From: Symbiodinium microadriaticum
Lineage: Eukaryota; Sar; Dinophyceae; Suessiales; Symbiodiniaceae
Length of the DNA: 64,000 nucleotides
Assembly (NCBI GenBank): GCA_001939145.1
Contig: LSRX01000168.1
Location: forward strand, 385,163-449,162
Direction of reading: 5' to 3'
Numbering within the stretch: position 1 is the stretch's first letter; every line of letters begins with the position of its first letter. The notes beneath the pieces were generated by a model. That model ran no database searches and was not told the origin of the DNA. It saw only the letters and a list, made by a program, of their open reading frames with translations. This document shows, piece after piece, positions 1 to 10,659 of the stretch. A program made the position numbers and the translations under genes.

Positions 1-61
1 CCCCCCTCCCTGCAAGACGATGTGCCAGGGCCCCGGCAAAGTGGATCGCGATGTCGTCCCA

Positions 62-240
62 GGAGCTTTAATTAAGGGTTTAGGGGTTTCAGGGTATTTA
101 GGGGCCAGGAAGATTTAGTAAATTTAGGGTTCAGGCTTATTATAGGGGTTGATTAGGAAGCTTTAGGGAGGCGGTTTATGGTTTGGTTAGGGTTTGGGGT
201 TTGGTAAGGGTTTAGGTTTAAGATGTGAGCCGGGTTCGGG
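62..240 (+). repeat. Telomere-like tract
   Basis: Highly degenerate TTTAGGG-type sequence at the left edge, with many one-base variants such as TTTAGGGG, TTCAGGG and TTTAGGA. No gene is seen in 1-430 apart from this tract and the palindrome at 264-345. Confidence 0.8.
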
Positions 241-263
241 TTTGGGGGGTTTAATTTAGGATA

Positions 264-345
264 TGGTACACTCCTGATCCCCAGACGTGGTGGAGCTTGA
301 CTAAGTCAGTCAAGCTCCACACGTCTGGGAATCAGTCGTGTACCA
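264..345. mobile_element. Family J palindrome
   Basis: Near-perfect inverted repeat of about 82 bp. TGGTACAC at the left end pairs with GTGTACCA at the right, and the arms CCAGACGTG and CACGTCTGG flank a very short centre around CTAAGTCAG. Only one copy is visible here, so calling it a MITE rests on its resemblance in size and shape to the multi-copy families. Confidence 0.55.
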
Positions 346-925
346 GGGCCTATGTATGTAGTAATTGCTACGGAGTATTATTAAGGGTTTTAGGGTTTAG
401 GCTTTTCAGCATGCACTGACAATGATAACACAGCTGCGATGCATGACAATGACATGATTTTATACAGAAAAAACCACTATGAAATGTTCCTTTCAAATCA
501 TATAAAAAGGTATCTTTTAACCGACGTTGCCAAAAGGGACCCTACTTTAGAGAACTACCCAAACGAAAAAAAAAAAAAAAACAGAAGGCCTCTCCGAACT
601 GGAGTCGGAACCCAGCTCCAAATCCTGAGAGGGGAATTGGGAGTTGGAGAGGGTTTAGGGTTTAGGGGTTCAGGGGGTTGGGGTTTAAGGTTAGGGTTTA
701 GGGTTCAGGGTTCAGGGTTTACAGATGTGGGATGTAATTTTTTTCTGGTGTTAGTTTAAGGTTTAACATGGGGTTTTGTAGGGTTACTATTCTTGTGTTT
801 GTAGTCCCTAAAACCCTAAACCCTGATTTATAGGTTTGGATTTGTGATTCCAGGTGTGTTTCTTAGCATTGGGCTCGTACGAGTCCGGGGGCCCCTGCAA
901 AAACAAGACGATCGCTGCACCTGTG

Positions 926-1040
926 TGGGTAGCTCTCTAAATTAAGGTCCCTGTTTAGGGTTTAGGGGTTTAGGGTCTTCGGGTGTAAGGTCCCCTCTAT
1001 AGAACGGCACTCTTATAAAAAAAAAGGACCCCCAAAAAGG
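926..1040. mobile_element. Family D copy 1, invaded by heptamers
   Basis: Begins GGGTAGCTCTCTAAATTA like other family D members. The usual GGTCCC arm then runs into a TTTAGGG tract (about 954-975) before the family centre resumes (ACGGCACTCTTATAAAA). The right terminal arm is missing. It is one of several elements with telomere-like sequence in the middle. Confidence 0.6.
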
Positions 1041-1297
1041 GAGGTCCACAAGCCCGTCGCGTGGCCGACGCACGAGGCTTTTAGGTCGTCAGCGGGTTTC
1101 TATTGTTGCTCACTGGCCCCAAACCCTAAACATTGTAAAACAATACAAACCTAAACCCGTTTCGATGCATCCTCAAGGGCTTTATCGAACAAACCTCCGA
1201 CCTCACACGCATATTGATTCTGCTCGTAATCATCATGCCTTAGTGATTGTAATCATAATCAGTGCTCAATGTCTACAGTCAAAACCCTAAGCTCTGA

Positions 1298-1645
1298 AGC
1301 CAGAAACCTCGAAAAGCTCTAAACTCCGAAACAACTCGCACGGAACCCTTCAAGAGACCCTTCTGCAGAACCGTTGATAGAGCACTGCAAGGAACCCCAA
1401 AAGGCATGAGCCTGCAAAAGCTACACACAAAGCACGCAATTCGCCAGCATTTTGCGTCGGTTGATGACATTGCATTGATCCTGCATCACCCATAATACGG
1501 AACATGCAATAATTCCCATAGTTTAGGATCCTTCAGGTAATGCAGGATGTATGTCATCAACAGTTCCTCGTCCTCCAGCATCACCGGGGCAAGAACTGTG
1601 CGAGTCGGAGGAGGTCGCCTATGCCGTCCGGCAGCCAAACCAACT
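1298..1645 (+). CDS. Coding-like frame split by family B copy 1
   Basis: Open frame of 54 codons at 1298-1459, basic, with an internal Met at 1408. It ends exactly where element B1 offers CG|GTTGATG. Removing 1460-1563 (104 bp, GT...CAG) joins it in phase to 1564-1645, another Arg/Lys/His/Ser-rich open stretch. That stretch reaches a possible donor GTAGGG at 1646, where a telomere-like tract starts. No homologue is recognised. The opposite strand is also partly open at both segments, so the strand is uncertain. It could be a small two-exon piece of a gene or chance. Confidence 0.22.
1458..1563 (+). mobile_element. Family B copy 1 (B1)
   Basis: TIR element, 106 bp, starting CGGTTGATGACATTGC and ending GTCATCAACAG. 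The interior CCCATAGTTTAGGATCC is shared with other B copies. Flanking dinucleotides are GT and TT rather than TA. It is oriented so that GT lies at the third base and AG at the terminus. Confidence 0.8.
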
Positions 1646-2106
1646 GTAGGGGTTTTAGGGTTTATGGTTTAGGGTGTAGGGGTTTAGGGTTTAGGGTTTG
1701 GGGTTTAGGGGTTTAGGGTTTAGGGACACTTCAGAGGTGCAGTTGCTCCTCCCGATGGACTTGGACTTTGCTGAAGCTTTCCAGTCTTTCCAACTGCGAC
1801 CGCAACTCCGCAGCCTTCTCTGGAACCCGCCAGAGATGTCGCTCCCCAGCCTCGTCGTACTACGGTTGATGATAGAAACCCTGCATTACCTTAAGGACCA
1901 TAGACTATGGGAATTATGGCCTATTCGTTATTATGGGTAACCCTAAACCACAAAAACCCTAGTAATCCCTAATCCTCCCGGCTTCCCTAAGGTTCCCTTT
2001 AAGCTGAATATTCCATATTATGGGGTAATGCAGGATCTATATCAGCAACCGTAGTAGCAGCTGCCAGCACTTCCTTTGCCGCCTCTTCCGGAATGTTCTT
2101 TGCCGC
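1585..2106 (-). CDS. Candidate minus-strand gene piece with family B intron
   Basis: Three exon-like segments read on the minus strand. Exon a (2106-2050) encodes an Ala/Glu/Lys-rich helix. Exon b (1859-1767, 31 codons) begins YDEAGERHLW and continues into a Leu/Glu/Lys/Arg heptad-like helix, KAAELRSQLERLE. Exon c (1643-1585) follows a CTACAG acceptor and ends at a GTGATG donor. The a-b join uses element B2 as intron (donor ACG|GTTGCT, acceptor CCGTAG|) and the b-c intron is a telomere-like tract (AAA|GTCCAAG to CTACAG|). Both joins are in phase 0. Exon c overlaps the competing plus-strand model. No family is recognised. A coiled-coil protein is possible. Confidence 0.25.
1648..1735 (+). repeat. 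Telomere-like tract between exon-like islands
   Basis: About ten TTTAGGG/TTTAGGGG units. If either neighbouring coding model is right, this tract is intronic. Confidence 0.85.
1861..2053. mobile_element. Family B copy 2 (B2), enlarged
   Basis: TIRs CGGTTGATGATAG and ATCAGCAACCG flanked by TA on both sides (1861-1862, 2052-2053). The interior is enlarged by about 80 bp that include CCCTAAACC-type sequence (about 1939-1975). Both ends are of the CGG type, so the CAG terminus seen in other copies has changed to CCG. Confidence 0.8.
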
Positions 2107-2658
2107 CCCCCCTTTATACCCTACCGAATCCTACCAGTTGGGTCCTTACGGTTTAGGGTTTAGGGATTTCTTGTACAGCTTATAGTAAGAGCCCACAACC
2201 AACGTGGTATTGGTATGTTAAGGTAGGGTTTCGGGAGATGTTCCGAGCTTTGGTGTCTTTTCAGGAAGTCGGGCGTGTTGGAACAGTTCGGGGTTAAGTA
2301 TCAGGGTTCAGGGGTCTACAGGGTTTACGCTTTAGTCTTTATAGGGTTTAGGAGTTTAGGATGATTCCAATCATTTCCGAATGCAGGTTAGGGTTTTGCT
2401 CCAGGCATGTCTTGCCGCAACCCTACAGTCAACAAGCCCTAACCAAACAAGACCCAAGCCCAAAACTCCAAACACCTCGAAGCCAGCAAGAACCCCCGAC
2501 ACCACAAACACCAAAGCAAAACTAAACCCCCAAACAAGCTTCATGCCGGAAACTCGTTTGCCGAAATCCCCAAACCGACAAAAAGGCCCCAGTCTCCACG
2601 CCAAGGCTCCCTAAATCCTGACACATCAAGTGCCAAAATACGCATTCTAAACACCGAC

Positions 2659-2748
2659 CGATAGGCCCCTAAGTAGTTCCTTTTTTGGGATTACCTTTGA
2701 GGCTTCTAAATATAAACCAAAAAAAGGAACTACTTAGGGGCCTATGGG
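2659..2748. mobile_element. Family A copy 1 (A1)
   Basis: Inverted repeat with arms ATAGGCCCCTAAGTAGTTCC and GGAACTACTTAGGGGCCTAT and the family A centre GGATTACCTTT...TATAAACCA. The outermost CCC/GGG bases are degraded. Confidence 0.8.
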
Positions 2749-2940
2749 GAAACCCTGAATCAGTTAACCTAAATAAACCCTCAAAGCCATGCATCCACTA
2801 GTCAAACCCCGCTACAACGCTATGCGCGCATGCAAACCCAAAGAGCCGGAACCCTAAAGTCCCCTGCATCCCAAACCCAACATCCTAAACCTTGCTTAGC
2901 CCTGCCCCCTCACCCGAGCCAGCATCCGAAAAACAGCCCC

Positions 2941-3038
2941 TACTTGGAGGGCCGGAGCACTTAGTAGGTAGGTAATAAGTAGACTTACTTACAAGTCTAA
3001 AAAATAACTACTTACCAAGTCCCCTGACCCTCCAAGTA
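2941..3038. mobile_element. Family I-like inverted repeat
   Basis: TACTTGGAGGGCC at the left pairs with GACCCTCCAAGTA at the right. Internal AGTAGGTAGG/CTACTTACC motifs recall the I copies at 3177 and 31985. Confidence 0.5.
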
Positions 3039-3176
3039 CATGCACAAACACAACAATCACAAGTGAAAGTTAAACAACACGCAAGAAACGCCAAACAGAA
3101 CTATACAGATCCGAAACTAAGGCCCTATACACCCTGTAAATCCCTAATAGACCTTAAAGCTGAAAGCAAAAAAGAG

Positions 3177-3253
3177 CCTAGCCCTCCAGGTACCTACTAT
3201 ATAGGGTCCTAGGTGCTCTAGTTCCCTCTACAGTAGGTGCCTGGAGGGTTAGG
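3177..3253. mobile_element. Family I copy 1
   Basis: A 77-bp hairpin with arms CTAGCCCTCCAGGTACCTAC and GTAGGTGCCTGGAGGGTTAG. A second copy lies at about 31985-32056 with the same arms but a different centre. Confidence 0.7.
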
Positions 3254-3452
3254 GAAACCCCCAGCGACATATTCGGGTGGTCCTTCCCGTCGGCCAGCAA
3301 CCTCTCAGCTTCGAGGATCGCCTGAAGCCCAAAGCGGCAGCAAACCTCAGCGCTCGGGACCGGCCAGACCCCCTACTCATACCCCTCGTGTAGGGTACCT
3401 GGGACCTGTAGGTACGATCCCTGCAATATAGAAGCCTTCTTTGTTGCCAACT

Positions 3453-3556
3453 TTAGGGTTTACGGGTTTAGGGGTTTGGGGTTAGGGTTTAGGGTTTAGG
3501 GGTTTAGGGGTTTAGGGGTTTAGGGTTTAGGGGTTTAGGGGCTTTAGGGTTCAGGG
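3453..3556 (+). repeat. Telomere-like tract
   Basis: Alternating TTTAGGG and TTTAGGGG units, about 13 in a row, among the more regular tracts of the left part of the window. The flanking 3560-4900 holds only scattered heptamers in both orientations and no convincing gene. Confidence 0.9.
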
Positions 3557-4912
3557 TGAGCGCTACGTCTTATACTCATAGTACAATGGGCCACAACACC
3601 CCATCCACATCTTTAAGGCCCAAACTCTAAAATCTAACCCCGAGGCTCTAAAATCTAACCCTGGGCCCTGAGCCAAATTCTTGGCATTAGGGCTTCAGGT
3701 GCTAGGGTTTAGGCTTCTAGGGTTGGAGTTGGTTTTGTTGGTTCTAGGTTTCGGCGTCTTTAGGGTTTAGGACTTCTAGGGCTTGTAGGCTTTAAGGACC
3801 CACGGCTTTCGGTGATGGCTTTCTGGGCGGCTTTCCCGGTCCAAAACGAATGTCTAAAACCAGAACAAGCATGAGATGGACAATAGAACCCTTCTAACCC
3901 TGAACCCCATAACCCTAAGCCCTAAACGCTCCAGCGCGTAGACGAAACCTATCACAGCTCCTCTTAAGAAGCCCACGAGCTTGTCCCGAAGCGCTATTTG
4001 GGCCCTGAAGAACCTACCTTTCTAAGGGCTTCTTCGAAGGGAAGCAAAAATAAGGAGTTCTTTAGGGTCCAGGTAGACCCTCAACCAGCAAAGCCTAGAC
4101 TCTGAAATCCTATAACCCCCAGAACCCATAGCCCTTGCCATACGAGCTTCCTGGATCACTTCACCCTAGACCCTGAAGCCCAGGAAAGCCAAGAAACTTC
4201 ACCCAAATCCTCCCTCAACCCTAAACCCTAAACCCTCAACTCAAAACCCTCAACCCTAAAACCTAAGACCTCAAAGACCAAGAAGCTGGACCCAAGAGTT
4301 GGTTGATGACGACGACCGAGATGATCCTTGGAGGTGAGGTTTCAGTTTCGGCTTCCGGGGTAAGGGTTTAGGGTGGGTATTCAGGGTTCCTATGAAGGGC
4401 GGGCTTTAGGGTTTGTGGCTTTTGCGGTGGGGTTTCAGGGTTTCTATGAAGGGTCCTATAGTTCTTGAAAAATAGGGTCTTGAGGGGTTTCAAGGTTTTG
4501 GGGGTTTAGGGTTCAGGGCTGTAGGCATAAGGTTCTTACACGGGTTCTGCACACGAGCCCGCGGCTTCTGACACCCTAAACCCCAAGTCCGCAACCATGA
4601 CAACCCAACAAGCGCATCCACAAGAGCTTAAACCCCTAGGCCCTAATCCCCAAACCTTCAGCCCTAACCCAAAGCTGCCCAAGATCTGAAATCCTACACC
4701 CTAAACCCTACCAGATCCCCTGAAAGAAAGTGTACAAACCCTACGCCGCAAGACCCAGCCCTAAATACCGTGAGACGGAAAACCCTAAACCCTAAAGCCC
4801 TAAGACCCTGAAGACTAAACCCTATAACCCTACAGGTCCTATGTCCTTTTATGCTTGGGTGGAGGGGGAACCCACAATGCATACCCAAATCAACATGTTT
4901 CAACAAGTTCTG

Positions 4913-4945
<33 letters not shown>

Positions 4946-5190
4946 CACACATAGATATAGAGATAGATATAGATATAGATATAGATATAGAGATAGATAT
5001 AGATATAGATATAGGTATAGATATAGATATAGATATAGGTATAGATATAGATATAGATATAGATATAGATATAGATATAGATATAGATATAGATATAGAT
5101 ATAGATGTAAATATAGATATAGATATAGATATAGATATAGATATAGGTATAGATATAGATATAGATAGAAATATAGATAGAAACACATAG
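4913..5190. repeat. (GATATA)n / (TATATC)n microsatellite
   Basis: About 275 bp: first (AT)n, then a hexanucleotide array GATATA with occasional GGTATA and GAGATA units. It generates long meaningless Ile-Asp or Tyr-Leu open frames on both strands. Confidence 0.97.
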
Positions 5191-6268
5191 AAACCCTTCT
5201 TCCTGCGCTGCAGGCACTCAGGCACTTCGGATCCCGTGGCTATAAAGAAGCTTAAGGGGGTTGGGGGGGGGTACCATACATCCATGCACTGTCCTTTTTG
5301 AACCTGTTTTATCAGGTCCCTGCAAGAACCTACCACCCTCCACATTACCCTCCAATGGTCCTTATGATTTGAGTAAAACCGCAAAACTTTGTAAGTCACG
5401 GCTAATTTCGAGGTTTTGGGTCGAAGACACAGCAGCAGCACTCCTTTGTCCTAAAGGCAGTCGAGGGTCAGCGTGGCGAAGGGCTGCGTCCAAGGCTCGG
5501 AGAAGCTGTGTTGCACCTTTGACGGGTTCCTCTAAGGGATTATTGGGGTTTAGGGTTTAGGGTTCCTTGAATTGAAGGGCTCCTTACAGGCCTGCTGGGC
5601 TTAGGGTTTCGGGTCTATTGTGGCTTTCATGCTGCCCTTGTGCACCATTGTTACATTTTGTTTTCATTATGCGCATGTACTTATTCTGTCTATGAAAGCT
5701 TCAGAGGTATTAGAATATGAAAGTGTTTCCTTAACCTCTATGTAAACATCACGACAGCAGGATCCTTCTTCCAAATGCCCCGACATACGGGACGACAGAG
5801 GTCGGAATAGTTACTTAATCTGCAATTCTGAAATAATGTTCCTCAATGTTCCTATGAATGCACTATAGCCCCCCCCCCCTCCCCCTTAAAAAAAGGCCTT
5901 GTTCTTATCGTTACACTAAAGATCCCCAAGATGAGCCTCTTGTACAGCAACCCACATGTCTAGCTGAGGAGAGTTCAAGGCGCACCAAAAAGTGTGCATT
6001 TGCTTGTTTTTCGATCAGGCTGTGGAAGGGGATTTCTGGTTCAAGGACTTGTTGATTGCTTAGGGGTTGTTCGATATTACGGTTCGCGGCTTCATGGGCA
6101 AGTTTACAGTCATCGGGGATAATTTAGCACAGCGAGAATAACACTACCGGTTTGGTGCTGGCTTCGCTGGCATGGTCCTGCAGCAGGAATGCGTGCTCCA
6201 CCTGCAGAGCTTGCTGTACTGAGCATTTATGCAAACACCTGGCAGGCGAACCACTGTTCGACGATGTC

Positions 6269-6613
6269 TTAGAAGTTGTGGTACGGCTTTTGACCGTATC
6301 GAGCCTTGACAGCTCGGCCCTGCTGATCCTGCATGCAGGCATCAAGATGCAAGACATCAAAATATGGCCGGCCCGTCCTCACCCGTGTGAGGCGGCCGTC
6401 AGCTTCCACTTGGCGGCCCCTCTTACCGGGCTGCCGCCGAACGCGAAAAAAAAACAGCGCTAGTACCATTGTTTCCAGCCACCTGGCCAATACATGGTCA
6501 GCCATCTCAGGGTACGGAGAATCGCGTTCCCCAAGAGCCCTTTGGTTGGGGTTTATGATCAGCCACCTTTGGCCCTCGTACGAGGTGTAGGTATGGTCCT
6601 CCAGTACGTCCAT
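6269..6613 (-). pseudogene. Unidentified coding-like island, 114 codons
   Basis: Minus-strand open frame in a 1-kb stretch (about 5640-6720) that lacks telomere-like heptamers. The N-terminal half is well mixed and polar (for example SYEGQRWLIINPNQRA), with the frame open a little further upstream through a CSEC motif. A T9 run then encodes FFF, and the second half is Arg-rich up to a stop at 6269. Two other frames are also open over part of it. The family is unknown. It could be an exon or a transposon-gene fossil. Confidence 0.25.
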
Positions 6614-7204
6614 CTGTGCACACTCACTGCATAACTGGAGACAGTGTAAATAAACTCAATGTATACTTATAGCAGAACCAACGATGTGTAATTGCAGTAC
6701 GACGGTAACCCCTTAACCTAAACCTTAAGTAGTATCCCTAAACCCTCATTCCAACCTGTCATGGGTGCTTACTGAAGTTTGCTGCAGGATTGAGCTCTGT
6801 CGTTGAGCTGGCACAGGCTTGATCCGCAGCCCTGCATCACCAGTTACTTGGACAACCCGAGGTGGTCAAGGAATGGCCCAGCACCTTCAAAGGTCATTAT
6901 GCAGCATACTTTTGGGGTCTGGGTGCTACTTAGTGCTGTTATGGGTTTCTAGCATAGAATAATCTTTGCACCCCCCAAACCTGATGCAGCAACAAGCACG
7001 AATATTCCAAACACGGGCTCAACGTGCACTGCTTAATTTAAGGTTGAGGCTCTACTCTTAACACCCTGAACCCCGCAACCCTTAAATCCCTAAGACTCTT
7101 AAACCTCCAAAGACCCTTGGACCCCTAGACCCCTAGACCCCGAACCCCGAAAGCCTTAGACTCCTACATAAGCCCTTAGAGCACTAAACTCGAAAAGCCT
7201 TTCA

Positions 7205-7545
7205 TTCCGAAACGCCTATGCAAGCCTTGAAGTTCGAGGTTTCGGAAACTCAATCACAGCGCTGCGGCCTCCAGGACGAGGCCCAGCGTCACGCCGGCCT
7301 TTTCACACAAAGCAGGGTTCTGAGTACCGACATCGTAAAGACAACGAAAGATTTTCCGGCGTGGTTGTTGATGGCATTATGGTTGATAAAAACGCCCCCC
7401 CCCCTGCAGGCCCTGCTTAGCTGATGGAGAGAAGGAACGGCTGAGGATGTACAGCGAAGCGTATTACCGCGATTGCAACACATGTGTCTCTGGATACATA
7501 CCGATGCGGCTTCTGGAAGAAACCATATCCGATACAGAGACTTAG
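7205..7545 (+). pseudogene. Frameshifted coding-like island with two CxxC motifs
   Basis: A plus-strand frame runs from about 7205 to a C10 homopolymer at 7395-7404 (with FSGVVVDGIMVDKNA just before it) and continues, one frame over, as CRPCLADGEKERLRMYSEAY, then a second CNTC motif, to TAG at 7543. The change of frame at a poly-C run is typical of a homopolymer indel, real or a sequencing error. CxxC-X19-CxxC would suit a small zinc-binding fold, but the family is not recognised. The minus strand is also open across 7289-7585, which lowers confidence. Confidence 0.3.
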
Positions 7546-8045
7546 GATCCTTTGGGAAGGAGATGTGGTCTAAGAAAACATCCACATATGGACAGACCTT
7601 AAAAACACCCTAAACTTGAAAAAAACTATCCTAAACCTAACATCAATGACAGAGTACCCTAAACCACGGCAAAGAACACCCTCGAATGCCTGGACACATC
7701 TCAACTCGACTTCATAGCCGGGCCTGTGCCAACAGAGTGAGCCACGTATACCCCACCGTCTCCTTCCAGCTCGGGTGTTTTGGTTCCGGATTGGGCTTAG
7801 GGTTCAGGGATTCGGGTTTCGGATTTTGTCTTCACCAGATCAGTATAACCGTCTCCTTCAAGCTTGGATGTCTGTTCGGTTTTGCGCTTTGGCTTGGGCA
7901 TTGTGGGCTTAAGGTGCTCCTAAACCCTAAACCTAAACCCTAAACCCCTAAACCCTAACATTCAGGTGTTACCCTATAAACGACAGCCTGAAAGCTGGAG
8001 CTGTGGAGGCTTGACCGTGAATCCCTAAGCAGATACGACTTGCAA

Positions 8046-8200
8046 GTTGAAGCCTTATATGGCTTCGGGTATGGGGTTTCGGGTATAGGGCTTAGGATAT
8101 AGGGTTCAGGGTATAGCGTGGAGTTCAGGGTCTAGGGTTTAGGGTATAACGTGTAGGGCTTAGGGCATCTAGGGTTTAGGGTACAGGGTTTAGGGCATTA
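8046..8200 (+). repeat. Degenerate heptamer block, TATAGGG type
   Basis: Repeated TATAGGG/TTTAGGG/TTCAGGG units such as GGGTATAGGGCTTAGG. The flanks 7560-8290 and 8490-8890 hold heptamers and unique sequence without a recognisable gene. Confidence 0.7.
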
Positions 8201-8897
8201 CGGCTTCGCAGTTGGGATGGAGGGGGGCTTAATAACATTTAACAACTACAGAATAGGGTTTCGGGGCCATTAGAGACTGTAGTTGATTTGGGTGGTTTGG
8301 TGGTTCGCGGGGTTGAGTGTAGCAGTTTGGGGATTTGCAGTAGGGTGTAGCGTTTGGGCGTTTGGATCGAGAGTAACTTGGCTGTGTGTTACCATGTGTA
8401 ATTCGAAAAAAGGGTACATGTACATGCAACAGAGCAACTCTAGATGCAAAAGAGCGCGCAAGGGTATGAAGGCATACATACACTTGTGCATCTATGACTC
8501 CCTGTCTGTAACTTCGGTGCCCAAGGCTGCGCAGTTGACTGTAGAATGTGCGGTGCTTTGACCCTAGACCCTAAACCCCAAGGCCTAAATCCCTAAACCC
8601 TTAACCTCTACAGTAGAAGCCCAAAAGTTGGAAACCCGATAATTAACCTCAATCCCTAAGGGTAACGGAAAGGGAACCCCGGCACTAGTTGTCCTTAAAC
8701 CGGTTTCCAACTTTTTGGGGTTTACTATACCCCCAAACCGCGAAACCCTGAGTTGCCTACGCCGCCCGAGCCTAGTGAGTGTGTGGGTAAATACACGTGT
8801 TGCAAGTTTGGATAGTGCTCAGGGTTTAGGGTTTAGGGCTTGGGGTGGTGGAGTGTGATTTGGGGTGTGCCGTTTGATATGTAGGCATTAAGAATAC

Positions 8898-8968
8898 TTC
8901 TCTCTCTCTCTCTATTGTTTGTGCTCTTTCCTTGTTCCTCTCTCTCTCTCTCTCTCTGGCTCTCTCGC
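8898..8968. repeat. (TC)n microsatellite
   Basis: Two TC runs separated by a short unique segment, within a gene-poor stretch. Confidence 0.9.
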
Positions 8969-9200
8969 TCTCCCTAATTCTGTCTCTTGTGTCGCTCCCT
9001 CTGTTTGTCGGCTTAACAGATATTCGGGCAAAGAGTGAGTGAAACACTGCGCAAGGCTTATACCCAACGTCTGGCAATTGACACCTCTGCGCTCACGGCC
9101 CCCTCCCGCCACAGCCACGTGCACCAAACAACTCTACGCCCTGCTTTCCAGAGTAAGCACTGTATATTTCAAAGGAGGGTGTGACCTTCAGTAGTTGCTC

Positions 9201-9395
9201 TACCTATCGGCTCCATAGTAGTTCCTTTTTGTGGTTTATCTTTAGGATCCTATAATAAGGTACACACAGGCGTTCTCCCTACTTCTGAGGGCGACGCGCG
9301 AAAAGAAAGGTTTGTGACCACCAACTGCTGCTGTGGAGCAGGCCGGAACGCAAAGGTACTTTCAAAAAGGGAACTACTATGGAGCCCAGGGGTAG
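9201..9395. mobile_element. Family A copy 2 (A2) with 89-bp insertion
   Basis: Family A ends (TACCTATCGGCTCC and GGAGCCCAGGGGTA) and arms GTAGTTCCTTTTTGTGG/GGGAACTACTATGG are intact. The centre is split after CTATAATAAGGTAC by 89 bp of unique sequence, which is followed by a second AAGGTAC (9353-9359; first copy 9257-9263). The 7-bp direct repeat looks like a target-site duplication of an unknown inserted segment. Confidence 0.8.
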
Positions 9396-9396
9396 A

Positions 9397-9514
9397 TACC
9401 CCTGTGAAAAAATACCTTTTGCTGGCCTTCGTCGTCTGGGACTCGGGAAAGAAGATGCGACTGAGGAAGCCAGCCCCTGTCGGCCCAAAAAGCGACTTCA
9501 GGTGTTTATCGGGT
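9397..9514 (+). CDS. Exon-like open frame right of A2
   Basis: About 40 codons open in the frame GATACCCCTGTG, reading DTPVKKYLLLAFVVW then a Lys/Arg-rich stretch (KKMRLRKPAPVGPK). Removing A2 and one TA extends the frame leftward to a CTTCAG acceptor-like site at 9191, with a GTAAGC donor-like motif further left. No family recognised, and the minus strand is open too. Confidence 0.18.
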
Positions 9515-9916
9515 TCGGGGTTTAAGGTTTTTTCTTTTATCAGGACCCCAAATAACCTTACCTGATTAAGGACTTCTATCGGGAATGACAATCGGGAAGG
9601 TTCAATCGGGTCCAGGTAGGATTTATCTAACCTGATCTGTTGTTTCGGGCCATGCGTGTATAGATAAGTTGCTACTTGTATTCAGGCTTCTATATGGAAC
9701 CATAAGGACACGATTCCCTCATCCAGATCCGGTCCTATAATTTACGGGACTGAACAAACTTGATAGGGTTTCGAAACACATGTTTGGCATCTTCCGTTTT
9801 AGACTAACGGAACCCTGAGAAAGAAAGCCCTTAGAGGAACCCTCATATGGCCCAAGTGGGGCAGGTTCTAGGGTGTAGGGTCCCTAGACCCGAAGCCCAC
9901 CCCTAAAGTATCTAGA

Positions 9917-10403
9917 ATGATAGCCTTGTCCTTGGGGAAGGCTGGTGTTATCAAGTCGGTAGACTGGTCCTTCTTGGCCCGGCCCCTTGCTCGGTGCAAG
10001 GGGCGGCTGGGCCGTCTGGGCCGGGGGAGAGGAATCTCTCATCTGCCGAGCTGGTGTTACCGCGGCAACACCACCTCGTCGTCAGCCTTAGGAGAGGTTG
10101 AGCCCGAGCCCTTTCCCTCGGTGCCCACTGCAGGAGGGGGTGTAGGCTTGCTCTGAGCCGGTCTGGCGCGACTAATCTGCCTTCTCGCTCGGGGAAAGTT
10201 TGGCATTGGAAGCTACCACCACTACGGCACTGTAACATGGGTTCCATGGGGTCTCCTGCTCTTGCGCTACCGTTGGCCTTAGACTCCTGCAGGATTTTTC
10301 CGGAGCTGTCGCGTGTAGCCCAAGCCTGAGGCCGAAACTCCTTCCGTCTCAACTTGACATGCCGAGCCCCCCGGAAAACCTGCCTGGATCCTACGGAACC
10401 CAC
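9917..10403. other. GC-rich unique island, both strands open
   Basis: This stretch is visibly richer in G and C than its surroundings and almost free of heptamers. Minus-strand frame 9951-10403 (150 codons, Arg/Ser/Gly-rich) and plus-strand frame 9917-10156 are both open. I cannot choose a strand or a product. It may be an exon or a captured sequence. Confidence 0.15.
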
Positions 10404-10578
10404 CTTTCACCTACCTGTTCTAGGGCTAATTATCATGGCTTCCTTTGTATGAGCCCAGAAAAAGGGTAGGTTAATCAGGGACCAGGTAGAGATTTGAAAC
10501 AAAAAACCCTGAAGCCCAAGCCGTGAGCCCCAAAACACTAAAACCTGGAACGGAAAATGCAAAATGCCAACACACTAC

Positions 10579-10659
10579 TACTGTAGGGGCCTTATTCACT
10601 AGATGGGTGTTAGGGTATATGATACAATATTGTATAAGTAAGGAACCCCTACAGCAGTA
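10579..10659. mobile_element. Family G copy 1
   Basis: CTGTAGGGGCCTTATT at the left end and AAGGAACCCCTACAGCAG at the right, each next to TA. The centre is a short palindrome around ATACAATATTGTAT. Confidence 0.55.

Noticed and set aside
264..345. Palindrome as a transcription terminator
   Set aside because: Stem length, lack of a T run and the eukaryotic context argue against it. A hairpin transposon remnant fits better.
62..720. A true chromosome end at the left edge
   Set aside because: Heptamers are degenerate, in both orientations and no denser here than elsewhere, so there is no terminal array.
1698..1940. Plus-strand 80-codon frame as a gene
   Set aside because: Its start is heptamer sequence and its end is element B2. 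The opposite strand gives a more protein-like charged helix over the same bases.
4694..5441. Long Tyr-Leu, Ile-Asp and Ile-Ser open frames
   Set aside because: They are produced by the (GATATA)n array. Only the flanks are complex and they match nothing I know.
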